Shown: positions 11,206 through 22,808, counted from the stretch's first letter. The stretch is DNA of 64,000 nt from Locusta migratoria (GCA_026315105.1 CM048750.1:170838549-170902548); one strand, 5' to 3'. Numbers and translations: made by a program. Notes: generated from the sequence alone by a model not told the origin.

Positions 11206-12850
11206 CAAATCACATTTAAGTCCTTGGCAGATGGTTCATTAACCACTTTCCTACCTTTCTCTACCGTTTCATTCTCTAATAGCGCGCGGGAAGAAAGAAC
11301 ACCTAAATCGTTCCGTTTTCGATTTGATTTCCCTTATTTTATTGGGATGGTCATGTCTCCCTCTGTAGGTGGGTGCTAGCAAAATATTTTCACATTCAGA
11401 AGTAAAAGCCGGTGATTGAAATTTCGCAAATAGATCTCGCCGCAACAAATAACGTCTTCCTTTTAGTGATTTTCACCTCTAATCGTGTAATATTTCTGTG
11501 ACGCTTTCCTCCTATAACGTGATAAATCAAAATGAATTGCCTTCTCTGAACCTTCTCAATGTCTTCCGTCAGTCCCACCTGGTGAGGGTCCCACACTGGG
11601 CAACGGTACTCTAGGAAAGGACGCACAAGTGTGTTGTAGGCTGTCTGTTTGGTGGAGCTGTTGCATCTTCGAAGCGTTCTGTCAATGAAACGTAGCCTTT
11701 GGTTCGCCTTCCCCACAATATTTTCTATGTGTTCTCTCCAGTCAAAGTTGTTCGTAATTGTAACTCCTAGGCATTTGGCAGAATTTACGATCTTAAGATT
11801 TGACTGATTTATCGCGTAATTGAAGTTCAGCGGATTTCTTTTAGTGGTCATGTGTATTACTTCACACTTTTCATTATTTAGTGTTAATTGCGAATTTTCG
11901 CACCGTGTAGAAATTTTGTCTAAATCGCTTTGCAATTGCTTTTGATCCTCTGTTGACTTCACTAACCGATAAACGACAGCATCATCCGCGAACAGTCTAA
12001 GGGAGCTATTCAGATTGTCTCCTAAATCGTTTATAAACACAAGGAAGAGTAGGGGACCTATAACGCTTCCCTGGGGAACGTCATATATCACTTCTGTTTT
12101 AGTCGATGACTTATTGTCAATTACTACTAATTGTGTCCATTCTAATAGGAAATCGTGAATCCAATTGCACAATTGGCGCGATATTCCGTAAACACGCAAT
12201 TTCATTAGAAGCCCTTTGTGAGGTACAGTGTCCAAAGCCTTCCGAAAATTGACAAATATGGAATCGATTTGAGAGTCCTTGTCAATGGCACTTATCACTT
12301 CATGTGAATAAAGGGCAAGCTGTGTTTCGCAAGAACGGTACTTTCTGAATCCGCGTTGACTATTGGTTAATAGGGCGTTCTCTGCGAGGTAGTTCATAAT
12401 GTTCGAACAAAGTATATGTTCCAAACTCGTACTGCAAATCGACGTCAATGAGATGGGCCTGTAATGGGATCACTCCCATTGCCTTTCTTGAACATTGGAG
12501 TGACCTGGGCAACTTTCCAATCTTTAAGTACGGATCTTTCGCTGAGTGACCGGTTGTATATGGCAGCTAAGTAGGGAGCTATTGCGTCAGCATAGTCTGA
12601 GAGGAATCTAGTTGGTATACAATCTAGCCCAGAAGATTTGTTTTTGTTTAGTGACAAGTTGTTTCACTACTCCAGAAACATATACTTCTAAAATTTTGCA
12701 TGCTGGCAGCTGTTCTTGGTTCGAATTCTGGAGTGTTTACTTCGTTGTCTTTGGTGAAGGAATTTCGGAACGCTGCGTTTAGCAATTCTGCTTTAGCAGT
12801 ACTGTCATCGGTAGTATTACCATTGCTATCGCGTAGTGAAGAATGATTGG
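11206..12850 (-). mobile_element. CR1/Jockey-type LINE, 5'-truncated
   Basis: A reverse-strand non-LTR element with a 3' UTR (about 11206-11395) and reverse transcriptase (about 11396-12850). Its 5' half, with the endonuclease, is missing. The clade call rests on the VPQGSVIGPLLFLVFINDL and FADDAVVYR blocks and on the VRPFLEYRCPVWDPHQ C-terminal motif. Confidence 0.85.
11396..12850 (-). pseudogene. LINE reverse transcriptase, frameshifted
   Basis: The domain is read on the minus strand in two main frames, about 12657-12445 and 12448-11396. N-terminal sequence (SGLDCIPTRFLSDYA) gives way to MTSICSTSLEHILCSN near 12447. Preserved motifs are QRGFRKYRSCETQL, the region with RKALDTVPHKGLL (the usual first catalytic aspartate position reads N-F-R-K-A), VPQGSVIGPLLFLVFINDL, and the catalytic FADD near 11995-11984. 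The second reading frame is 350 codons long, so this copy is relatively young. An upstream continuation to about 12850 encodes the linker before the domain. Confidence 0.86.
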
Positions 12851-13111
12851 TTTTAGTTTAGTCGTACCGTCGCTACTGGAGCAAACAGTGCAGCCGTTTC
12901 CGTAACATGCGGTGCAACTAAACGCACACCATCGAGTTGACCTCCTCCGAAGTCTGACTATTCACGCATTTTTGTAGTCGCAAGGCGAAACGTATAATAT
13001 ACTGCAAGCTAACTGGCAAGACGTCGTATGTCCTATGTACACAGCGCTAGCGTCGGGCGATAACACGTACGCAGCGGTGCCAATTTGCAACGAGATACTG
13101 AATAGTATACT

Positions 13112-13270
13112 CCAGCCGTGGTGAAATGGCTGAGCGTTCTAAGGCGCCTTGCTGCGGACCGCGCGGTTGCACGCCGCGGAGGCTCGAGTCCTCTCTCGGA
13201 CATGGGTGTCTGTGTTGTTCTTAGATTAGTGTAGTTTTTAAGCCTACGGACATAGCTGGAGTAGTTAACT
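13112..13270 (+). repeat. tRNA-Leu-like SINE, family B copy 3 (diverged, 3'-short)
   Basis: The copy begins 'gccgtggtgaaatggctgag', with a B-box-like 'aggctcgagtcctc'. The tail is abbreviated near 'ctacggacatagctggag', where the usual tail core is mutated. Confidence 0.75.
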
Positions 13271-13289
13271 CCCATATATTTACAATCAG

Positions 13290-13510
13290 TAAGGTAAAAG
13301 GTATGGTAAAGCAGTCAACAATCGGAAGATTGCTCTGAACATCACTGTCCTTTACCAGCCACATCCCTGTTTGCAGGTGGTATGTCGTTGCCTTCCTCCG
13401 ACCTTCGAACTGACTGACAGAGGGACCTAAACGTGGAATCCGAATCACGGCGCTACTTGATATTTTTCACATGAGCAACTTTGCCAAAGATAAAAGATAT
13501 GGAAAATACC

Positions 13511-13573
<63 letters not shown>

Positions 13574-13645
13574 ATAGCATCTGGCGGAAATCGAATCCGC
13601 GACCTATGGATTCACAGTCTGATACTTTACCACCGTGATACCGAG
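13290..13645 (-). repeat. tRNA-derived SINE, family C copy 2, with poly-A expansion
   Basis: A minus-strand copy like those at 568 and 53950. An uninterrupted run of about 58 A residues (13514-13571) has expanded at the place where the other copies have only 5-6 A. The B-box region is the reverse complement of 'gaaatcgaatccgcgacc'. Confidence 0.85.
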
Positions 13646-13858
13646 CCACTCAAAATCACAAACAGTATTGTTTGCCTATCTCCTGCTTGTATCGAACCAG
13701 GACTCGAAACTCTACCTACCTTGCTCTGCTAACAAGATATCCTATAACAAATCACGATTTCACTTAAGTTTAATTTCTGCACTTCTACCTTCCATATTTC
13801 ACAATCCTTCGGTATATCTTGTGGGAGATGCAAACTGAAAGAAAGGCATTGCCTAGGG

Positions 13859-14747
13859 CAGTGTTTTTCAACCCTTTCGAATATGCAACCCCTTTCTAAA
13901 TCAAAATACTCTGGAGACTTCCCCCCCCCCTCCCCTCGTCACTAACCGTATCAAAACTATTTTACCTCAAAGGAAACAAGTTTAATTTTTAATTTTCTCC
14001 ATCTTTCTTTTAAATTCTCATACGAAATTTTTTATTTATTTATTTTTTATTCAATTTTTCGGAATGTAACACGTTATCCTATTTTACATGATTTCCGACA
14101 GAGAAAGGTTTTTGCTTAAGGGGAATTTATTTTAGGCAAAACTCAGAAACTAATTATGCTCATTAAGAAAAGTGCCGCTGTGTAGACTACTTGTAAAGAA
14201 GTTTTATTTTCGATTTTTTTTCAGAATTACTTATTGTATCATGTTATTTAAAGTTTCAGCCGCGGTGGAGTAGCCGAGCGGTCTAAGGCGCCTCGCTGCG
14301 GAGCGCGCGGCTGCTCGCCGTCGGAGGTTCGAGTCCTCCCTAGGGCCTGGGTGTGTGTGTTTGTGTGTGTGTGTTGTCCTTAGGTTAGTTTACCTTAGCT
14401 TAAGTAGTTTGTAAGCTACGGACTGATGAACACGCAGTTTGGTCCGATAGATTTACAAACATTTGAATTTTTTAAGTTTCGATGGTCCCTGATATCAGTT
14501 TTCAGGCTTTGCTCTTATTCGTCAGTAACACACTACATTATAAAACAATCTATGATCAATTCATAATTAAAGTTACACAAGCAACTGCGTAATTTTAACA
14601 TTACATAAATTTCAATTAGACATACGCTTTGTATCACTGGGCCCCTAGTTATTTTATGGTGCAAGTACTTCCTCCTGCTACGTCGACCCTCTAAGCAAGG
14701 CTTGGCGAACTCCCTGCGGATCGCAACCCACAGGTTGAAAACCACTG
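13859..14747. mobile_element. hAT-type MITE with 8-bp target duplication
   Basis: The left end is CAGTGTTTTTCAACC and the right end is the reverse complement of CAGTGGTTTTCAACC, a terminus typical of hAT MITEs. The flanking 8-mers are GCCTAGGG (13851-13858) and GCCGAGGG (14748-14755), a 7/8 match. No transposase was seen. A family B SINE (about 14257-14467) was inserted later. Confidence 0.85.
14257..14467 (+). repeat. tRNA-Leu-like SINE, family B copy 4
   Basis: The best-preserved family B head in the window, with 'gtagccgagcggtctaaggc' (A box) and 'ggaggttcgagtcctccc' (B box), a TG-rich run at 14351-14373, and the tail 'acggactgatgaacacgcag'. Imperfect duplication of tttaaagtttc flanks it. 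Confidence 0.88.
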
Positions 14748-14755
14748 GCCGAGGG

Positions 14756-15048
14756 ACTGTTTTCAATACGCCAGTTTAACTCAGTTGATTTTAGAACGCT
14801 TCATATTTAAGTCATGCTGTGACTGAAGTGTAACGTTTACTGCCACCTATTACAGTACGGCATTGCTGCTTCCTACAGTCAAGCATGGAGGAGATAAAGA
14901 CTTGATTTGGGCATTTGTGGTATTAAACTTTTCTCACTGGTCGGATATTTGTGAATGAGTATCTCACCATCCATGACAACAAACTACTTCCTATGAGTAA
15001 CATATTTCTAACAAACGCTGCCATATTCCAAAATGATACTGTCGTTGA

Positions 15049-15092
<44 letters not shown>

Positions 15093-15206
15093 CAAACGGC
15101 GTGCTTTGTACAGCGTCACAAAACTATCAAATACCTCCCCTGGACGGCAAAATCTCCACGTGACAACATAACTGTTCCTCGAAGAGTTGCAAGGCCAATG
15201 GTGGTT
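14756..15206. other. No gene seen; (CA)n microsatellite
   Basis: A (CA)n run of about 20 units lies at 15051-15090. No gene was recognised. Confidence 0.5.
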
Positions 15207-16651
15207 TAACTCTTTCCTAATAAATGATTTTTTAAATTTTTATTTTAAATGTTCATATTAGTTTGTCCAATACCTCTTAAGTTCCCACAAAGCAACATTA
15301 TGTATTCTGAAATCAAATATCAATATTTGGAAATGGCAATGTTTCATTATCAAAATAAAATGACCAAAATTACTTAATATAGTTGCTTACGGCGTCAGTA
15401 TGGCTTTCAATAATTAAGAAACAGCTGGATGGGCACAATCTACAAAATCTTTTTCTTACATCCAAACCAAACCTCTATGCAACAACGGGAATTGGTAATG
15501 TGGAATTAAGTCTTTTATTGTTCAGGCAAGGAAAGTGATGGCTGGAATGAAAAAATTGCATTTAGTAACAGCAGGCCTAGTTGCTTGTTACTTACTCGTT
15601 TGCATTCTTTTTTTCCTAGAAAGGAAGCTAATATGGATTATTACAAGTATTATATTAAATGATTTCTTTCATTTATTTTCAGTACATGGGTAATCGCATC
15701 CATTGGAGAAGCGGTCTCACAGACCGCAGGCGCTTATTGTTGGTCAATTATTAATGGACACGGATGGGGAACGATAACACAGTGTTGTGTAATCGTTGCT
15801 TCCAACACCTGCACTGTTTTCCATTGTCAGTAACCACGATAACGTTAATCGGAGCAATATTATCACATCATCTTTTGTGCTAGCTATCTCGGAAACCGCA
15901 CCTGGGCCTATGCGTTATGGATTCAGCACCGAGCTCTTCGTCCACTCTGCGTGGTACAGACCCTCATTTTGAGGATACTGTTTTGTAATAGTTTGAAGAC
16001 CTTTTAGGAAGTGATGTGGGATCAGACGGTGACTATGAGATTCAAAGTGAACATAATTAAGACTCAGAATAGTGTGAAAGTGAAGAAGAAATTGTATTGG
16101 CGCCTATGAAATATAGAACACGCTCCACCTGTGACCAAAGAAAGAAGAGAAAGACGTGTTATGTTTGCTATTGTTGCAAGAAGCCAACCTACCTTGAGTG
16201 TTCTACCAAAATTTGAATCGAGTGCACAGAAAATACTTGAAAAGACAAAAAGTTACCAACAAAGCAGTAGTGGAATTTTTATTTTAGTGGATTTTTTGGG
16301 GAGTTTCTTATGTTTTTACTATTGCATGCGTAGTAAACAATAAAAATATGGCACAAAGAAAAATTTAAAGGCCGGAGTATTTGACTTTTTACAGTGTTAA
16401 TAAAATAATGAAAAGTTAAATCCATTTTCTGCAGTTATACGATTGAAGATATATATATTTCATAAAATTCATTTTAAAATGTATTCTTTTTACAATATTT
16501 ATGTAGACAAAAGTAACCTTTTGCGTTGCAAATGGAATTAGATCACTTACATAACAATCATAACTATTTATGATTATTAAAAAATTGCGGTCTATCAGAA
16601 CGCGCCTGGGACAGATTGTCACAGAAAACTGACCTGGGAACCTAAGGGTTA
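15207..16651 (+). mobile_element. piggyBac internal-deletion derivative
   Basis: The proposed ends are TTAACTCTTTCC at 15207 and CCTAAGGGTTAA ending at 16651, like piggyBac termini with TTAA targets. The interior carries a short transposase remnant (15917-16240) in which the acidic N-terminus and the cysteine-rich C-terminus are both present but the catalytic core is gone. The left boundary is less certain than the right. Confidence 0.7.
15917..16240 (+). pseudogene. piggyBac transposase: N- and C-termini without the core
   Basis: Reading one frame from the ATG at 15917 gives an acidic start (GTDPHFEDTV, then GSDGDYEIQSEHN and ESEEEIVLAP). It runs directly into a basic, cysteine-rich end (CDQRKKRKTCYVCYCCKKP, then LECS and IECTENT) and a final stop at 16238-16240. 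Full piggyBac transposases have about 550-600 residues with a DDD core between these parts. Here only about 107 codons remain and five in-frame stops are present, counting neither end. There is no frameshift. The layout is that of a deletion derivative. A cellular origin is unlikely. Confidence 0.8.
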
Positions 16652-17134
16652 AGTACAATACAGGTCAACAAATGCTTCATCACCTTGCAAGAACTTCATT
16701 TAGTTAAACTGTAAGTTTGTCATTCACATAACGCTTCGGATTGTAGCAAGACAAAGCAACAAACTGTTTACTAGTATAATAATGACCGTCGATAATACCT
16801 GCTACGAAAATCTGTTCAATTGTTGACCATGTTGGGACATAACAGAGACCACCTTGAGCGGACCAGCACTCCTCGCGTTCTTAGTCACTCAACTGGATCG
16901 TGAGTCTGATTTTCGTGCGCAGCGTTCGGTAACTAACCGCGTTGTCGAGTGTTTTGATCGGCAGCTTCCGAACCGCCGGCAGCAGGGTTCCTGCTTTAAC
17001 TGAGCGGAGACGCCGTCCGCCGTAGACTGCCCGTGTTGGCAGGCGCGATCGAACTGCCAGCGAAGACACGCGCGGGCAGCGCCCAATAGGCGCATGCGCA
17101 ATACCAGCTCTACGCCCTGTCTGCGCGCGTCTTG
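16652..17134. other. No gene seen; GC-rich block
   Basis: The first part is AT-rich. From about 16850 the sequence becomes GC- and CpG-rich up to the left edge of the foldback element. Open frames here come from base composition and show no domain. Confidence 0.4.
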
Positions 17135-17305
17135 ATTAAAGACCTTTCTACACGGGAAGTGAGAGCTTACGAGATTACCCATCCGTCCGCGTACCGTGTA
17201 GACGCGTCCACTTGCACAAGATGCACGCATAGTAGACGGAATAGAATGGATCCTATCGGGGACGGCGCAAGGCACGTGCGGCCGCACAGGGCGGCACTTT
17301 CCGAG

Positions 17306-18672
17306 GAGTTTGTGACACTTACGGGGAAAGGGAATGTGTAGACACTTGCGGGGAGGCCCAGACGCTGCAGATAGTGAACAGGGTGTTCCAGAAGTAGGGA
17401 TACACCACCCCTACTCCACGCCCTCCAGCCGCTACCTGTTCCGTATTCAGGGAAAGGCCCACCGGACCGGCCGCGCAATTTGTGACACAAATTACATGTT
17501 TGATAATATAAATTTAATGCATAGAAGTATGAAATCACATCAAGACTACTTCCTGCAAAAATTTCGACAAGAAAAGTTGGCACTGAGTTTAGAAAAATAA
17601 AATTCTGGTATATAGGATTTTAACATTTTATCAAAAAATGAATGTTACTACAAGAGATACAGCCATTCAGATTTACGGGCACCATAACGTTTTTCATTCC
17701 TGAGTAAATGAGCTGCTTCTTGTAGTTTCAATATCACAGTAGCCTTTTTCTTGAATGTTCTGAATATAAATCTTCACACAGACTTCTTGAGGAGGAGAGT
17801 GATACGGATATCTGATTTTAGACCACTGCCTATTACCTTAGACCTTTTTGACTGTACTGAACAGGAGTTCCGCATATTCCGTAATTTATATTTATGCAGT
17901 TAACAGGCAATGCAATTTATAACCAACTATTGGCTGCCAATTTCGCTTCATTTTTCCTGGATGTCTTGCAACTTGTTTCTCCCTGTTGGTTTATGCCAAG
18001 TTCGGAGTAAAAATGGTTCTATATGACGGTGATAGAAAATAGTATTTATCTTTAGCATTTTTCGGTGTGTGACATTCCCTTACACATTCCGTATTTCATA
18101 CATTTATTAGATGTGTTTGTAATTCGAATACAGCGAAATCGTTTTGGGGTCTCGAATAAACGCATCAAGTATGTAAAATACTTATTGACTTATTATTAAC
18201 GTTTTTTAATTGAAGGTTTAAGGTTGCGTTTCCTATTAAAAAGCATAGCAGCTCTTTTTAAAGAGATGGAAGTTGCGTGATAGTGGGGTTAACTACATAG
18301 CGGTCAATTACATCAACGTATCTTTGCAGTATGCCTAATATATTTATTGCTTGCGCAGGTGTCTTGATATGCTTAGTGTTCTGAATAATATGCTTTTAGG
18401 TGGTATGACTGTTGAAAGTCATCGTCTTGTAGTAGCAGAGAATGTCTTAATAAGTCTCCAAACATTATCTCTGTTAAAATACCGTTTTGTTTTCGGGAGG
18501 AACACTCAATGAATTAATATGTAGTTAGAACAAGTTTCGCGTTATGTTGACAGTGCTTTGACTTCTTGGTGTGCGTGTACCCAGGAAAAGCTATTAGCCG
18601 CCCCAAAGGCCCCGGGTTTCCCGCAAGTGTCACTCCCCGCAAGTGTCACTCCTCGCAAGTGTTCCAACCCCC
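17306..18672 (+). mobile_element. Non-autonomous DNA transposon, copy A (1.37 kb)
   Basis: The element begins GAGTTTGTGACACTTACGGGG and ends AAGTGTTCCAACCCCC, with perfect 8-bp duplications TTTCCGAG at 17298-17305 and 18673-18680. Both ends carry repeats of GACACTTGCGGGG pointing inward. A second copy in inverse orientation lies at 39541-41819 with its own 8-bp duplication. No transposase was seen. An 8-bp duplication suggests hAT- or P-like mobilisation. Confidence 0.85.
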
Positions 18673-19427
18673 TTTCCGAGGGGCGGCAAATCTGCTCCCC
18701 CCCACCCATTTTTTTTTTTTTAGCACAAACTCAACATTCATGCCCAAGAGGGGATCCGAAACCAAACCTCGGAGGGAGCGGCTTCTGGAACTGTGGCATG
18801 GTGCCTCGACTACCTACCGGCCGCCCCTGTTGAACATGGGGAGGGAAGAGGACTGATGTCTTCCTCGACACTGTGGCAGCACCGTCGTGTTACACTTCGT
18901 GCGTTTACTCACAACTAATTTTGCAGAAGACGAAATCTAATTTAGACATTTAAATGCAATGTTCGATACTGCGATTTTGTATCAACCTGAAGCAATTTTG
19001 CTAAGCCCTTCAATGATAGTTTCCGAGTGTTTATTCTTCTCGTTTTGTGGAAAAAAAGTCGTTGAACATTACTACAGTCAAACATATCCAACACCTACAA
19101 TGGCTAGAAGTATTCCGAATGGGAAACTTCGCTGTGAGTAATTACAAGTGATAAAGACATTAGTATTAAGCCTGGCATAAGCTGTGTTACGACTCATTTT
19201 ATCAAAAAAAATTTCTATCCGTTTCTGAGTGATAGTCGGACGTTTTGGTTTTTGAGACACCTGCCTCCGCCTGCATGAACGACAATTAAACTCTGACCGG
19301 CACTTTTGTTTGACAGTACTACTCGCACACTATCACTTTGCCAAATTTTATTTACTGTATACTGTTTTCCGTTGAATACATTATCTGTTCACAACCACTG
19401 AAAAATGTTTATTTACGTTAATTGCGG

Positions 19428-19615
19428 GATTAGCCGAGCGGTCTAAGGTGCTGCAATCATGGACTGTGCGGCTGGTCCGGGTAAGGTTCGCGTCCTCCCT
19501 CGGGCATGGGTGTGTGTGTTTGTCCTTAGGATAATTTAGGTTGAGTAGTGTGTAAGCTTAGGGACTGATGACCTCAGCAGTTAAGTTTCATAAGATTTCA
19601 CACACATTTGGACAT
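19428..19615 (+). repeat. tRNA-derived SINE, family D copy 1
   Basis: The head has 'ttagccgagcggtctaagg' and a diverged B box near 19486. The tail has 'agggactgatgacctcagca' and ends near 'cacacatttggacattt'. Confidence 0.82.
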
Positions 19616-19816
19616 TTTCATAAATTCGCAAGGCTCATTAAAATTAGCTAGATTTCTTCAATAAGGTTTGACTACATTTTTGAACTGGAGCCCAGCGACT
19701 GTTTTGTACAAATCTGTGGAGAATGTCACCACTCAGTCGCAATTTTTGTTTTTATTTTCCACATCTACATAGATTTTGGGCACTGTGTGGCTATTCTCAG
19801 TGCTTTGAGCTATGTT

Positions 19817-20017
19817 TAGCCGGCCGCGGTGGCCGAGGGGACTGAGGCGCTCCAGTCACAGTCAGCACGGCCACTCCGGTCGGGGGTTCGAATCCCCCCT
19901 CGGGGATGGATATTTGTGTCGTCCTAGTTCGTAAGTAGTTCATAAGTAGTTTGTAAGTTTAGGGACTGATGACCCCGTAGTTATGTCCCATAAGCTTAAC
20001 AAACATTTGAACATTTT
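19817..20017 (+). repeat. tRNA-Leu-like SINE, family A copy 3
   Basis: A full-length copy beginning 'gccggccgcggtggccgag' with B box 'ggttcgaatcc', flanked by AGCTATGTT at 19808-19816 and 20018-20026. Confidence 0.93.
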
Positions 20018-20727
20018 AGCTATGTTCACATCTATACTGTCATGCTGAACGTAACTGTCAACATGACGGTTTGGATGTAAGCACTGGTCACTCAGTGGCC
20101 GAAACGTAGGTAGATATGAGAAATAAGAACAAAAATAGCGATTGATTGCTGACATTTCCTGCTGCAGATTTGTTTAAATAAAATTCCACAAAACTTCTGT
20201 GTAAAAAAAACACGGGGGGGGGGGGGCGGCAATTTACCATCTTGCACGGGGCGGCACTTGGATGTGCGCCGGCCATGGATCCTATTATCACGCGTTCGGA
20301 AGTGCTTCGCGCATGCGCATACGACTGAATGGGGAACCTAGATGACAAACTTAGCCAAGTCGGGAATTTGTTTGAGAATGTGCACTTGTCTCCTGCTCAC
20401 CGAAACGTAGTTTTTCGACTCAGTCGTAAGTATTTCAGGAGGTGATACTATAGAGAATTGCATTAAAAATTTAATATAACTTGTATACAACTTTTATTGA
20501 ATACAGAGATAGAGGTGTTAATATGAGATCCAATCAACGTGGAGCAAATGTAAATCAAGAAATTTTCACTGATTTAAAGTCGGGACACACATATCCGGGC
20601 CGTGTCCGGACGGAGTATCGGACGGGTGACGTTCGGGCTCCGGCGCATTCCTCTAGCGGCCACACGTCCGTGTCTCAATTCATTGTAGTGACTCGGACAC
20701 GTGTTTCTGTTTGTGTAAGTTGTAAAT

Positions 20728-21022
20728 ATGTTCGCTAATTTTAGTAATAGTGAATTAGGACTTATAGCACTTGCTTTAGACGAAGAAGAAACTGAAGCAA
20801 GGCAAAGAAAACGAAGAAATCTATGAATCCACAGCACCTGGAAAACAAGTACAGGGAGAGTTTCGAACATTTTTTCCTCATCTCAAGGATGATGAGACGA
20901 AGTTTTATGAATATTTTAGGATGACGCAGCACACCTGTCAACTTTTAAAGAAACTAGAACCAAGATTGAGGAAAAACTATACTTTTTGGAGGCAATTTCA
21001 ACCAAAGAACGCCTGGCGTTAA
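20728..21022 (+). pseudogene. PIF/Harbinger transposase, N-terminal fragment
   Basis: An ATG at 20728 opens a frame with acidic and basic runs (LALDEEETEARQRKRR) that stops at about 20826. A second frame then encodes GEFRTFFPHLKDDETKFYEY, RMTQHTCQLLKKLEPRLRKN and a further KERLALTVR-like end in a third frame. This order (short N-terminus, 'GEF-TLFPHL-DE-KF-EYFRM' block, 'ISP-ERLA-TLR' block) is the usual start of HARBI1-like transposases. The DDE catalytic core is missing, so it cannot transpose DNA. Confidence 0.8.
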
Positions 21023-21140
21023 CTGTGCGAATTCCGCCCGGCCAGCTCTCGGTCAGTTGACGTTCCGTGCCCTGCCCGTGCCCGGCTCGGGGTCACGTGT
21101 GGTCACCTACATTCATTTCAATGGTATATTTCGTTCTCCG

Positions 21141-21341
21141 CCGGCCGCGGTGGCCGAGGGGACTGAGGCGCTCCAGTCACGGTCTGCACGGCCAATGCGG
21201 TCGGGGCTTCGAATCCCCCCTCGGGCATGGATATTTGTGCCGTCCTAGTTCGTAAGTAGTTGATAAGTAGTTTGTAAGTTTAGGGACTGATGACCCCGTA
21301 GTTAAGTCCCATAGACTATACAAACATTTGAACATTTGATT
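21141..21341 (+). repeat. tRNA-Leu-like SINE, family A copy 4
   Basis: Inserted inside the Harbinger derivative, with a 12-bp duplication tttcgttctccg at 21129-21140 and 21342-21353. Head, B box and tail are complete. Confidence 0.94.
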
Positions 21342-22663
21342 TTTCGTTCTCCGGGTGACGCCTGATACTCGGACGTGTCCCGGCCCGGACACGGCCCGGA
21401 TATGTGTGTCCGCCGGTTCTTGGTAGTACAACATCAGACTTACTTAAAAGTAGAATTATGTGTATCTTCTACATATTCATTTTCTCCTATTTATCCGGTT
21501 TTTGGCTTACTAGGAGATATTCAGACTTTAAACTACGTCGAAAACCGGTTATTTAAATAAAAGTCAATATGGTGATCTATTAAGAACCGACGAAAAAATC
21601 AGTCAAAGTATCCAAATCAGTTTGTTGTACATATCAAGAGCCGTATCTCTGTACCCAATAAAAATTGGACACACGTTATATGAAGTTTTAACTGCAAATC
21701 GTTTTTATTACCATCCTTTAAAATATTTGCTGTTTTTGCTGAAACAGATGAAATATTTGTTTTTGGTTAGCATTACTTGAAGCTTTATCAAAATGAAAGG
21801 TGTATGTATATACACCTTAGCTTGTTCATCATAAACATAGGCGCCTCAAACCTCAGGGGCTGCAAGTATGTAATCGCATTTTATAATGAGGACGTTCACA
21901 TATGTTAGCTACGTAGTTACGCATGAACTGCACGAAAACAAATATAGTTTCACAGTGGCAGTCTAAAAAACAAATATTTTAATCATCACAATATATCATA
22001 CAGTTTCGAAAAGTGATGTTAACGCGGCGATTCATTTGCTGTTAAGTTGACAAACGAAGTAGACGACTCAACAAATGCGTACCGTTTGAAGGCTTCTTTT
22101 TAGTACGACGGTCTATGCGTCTATCCCAAGTGTGCTGCAACTGACAACGACTGCCATGTGCGTGTTGCGTTTGTTGTCAACATCAAATGAATCGCCACGT
22201 TAACATCACTTTTCGAAACTGTATGATATATTGTGATGATTAAAACATTTATTTCTGTTTTAGAGTGCCACTGTAAAACTGTATTTAATTGTTTTCGTGT
22301 AGTTCATGCGTAATTGCGTCACTCACATGTGTTGACGTCCTCATTATAAAATACGATTACATACTTCCAGCCCCTGCGGTTTGAGGCACCTATGTGTACG
22401 ATGAACAAGCTCAGGTGTCTGTACATAGACCTTTTACTTTGATTAAGCTTCAAATAATGCTCACCAAAAACAAATGTATCATCTGTTGACTATAGCATAT
22501 TTCAGGAAAAGTAGCAAATATTTTAGAAGATGGTAATAAAGACGATTTGCAGTTAAAATTTCATATAACGTGTCGAATGTTTATTGGGTACAGAGATACA
22601 TCTTTTAGTATGTACAACAAACCGATTTGGATATTTTGACTGATTCTTTCGTTGGTTCTTGGT

Positions 22664-22808
22664 TAAAATGTTCAAATGTTTGTATAGTCTATAGGACTTA
22701 ACTACGGGGTCATCAGTCCCTAAACTTACAAACTACTTATGAACTACTTACGAACTAGGACGGCACAAATATCCATGCCCGAGGGGGGATTCGAACCCCC
22801 GACCGTAG
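22664..22808 (-). repeat. SINE family A copy 5, 5'-truncated
   Basis: The head upstream of the B-box region is missing, as expected from incomplete reverse transcription. An 11-bp duplication tggttcttggt flanks it at 22653-22663 and 22809-22819. It interrupts the right arm of the foldback. Confidence 0.92.

Larger units (their letters stand above)
17257..20274. mobile_element. 3-kb insertion in the foldback left arm
   Basis: The foldback arm sequence stops at ATGGATCCTAT (17246-17256) and resumes with the same 11 bases at 20275-20285, so the intervening DNA is an insertion with a target duplication of up to 11 bp. Near its ends are GGGCGGCACTT-type and GGGGCGGCAA-type subterminal repeats. 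It carries copy A of another transposon (17306-18672) and two SINEs. Its own class is uncertain because no transposase remains. Confidence 0.7.
20583..21411 (+). mobile_element. PIF/Harbinger deletion derivative in the foldback arm
   Basis: Perfect 18-bp inverted ends lie at 20583-20600 (GGACACACATATCCGGGC) and 21394-21411. The interior encodes the N-terminal part of a Harbinger-type transposase (20728-21022), then a family A SINE (21141-21341). The rest of the transposase is absent. Confidence 0.78.

Noticed and set aside
17167..17600. Several overlapping open frames in the foldback and copy A
   Set aside because: They are frames through GC-rich transposon ends, and the inverted copies do not preserve them.
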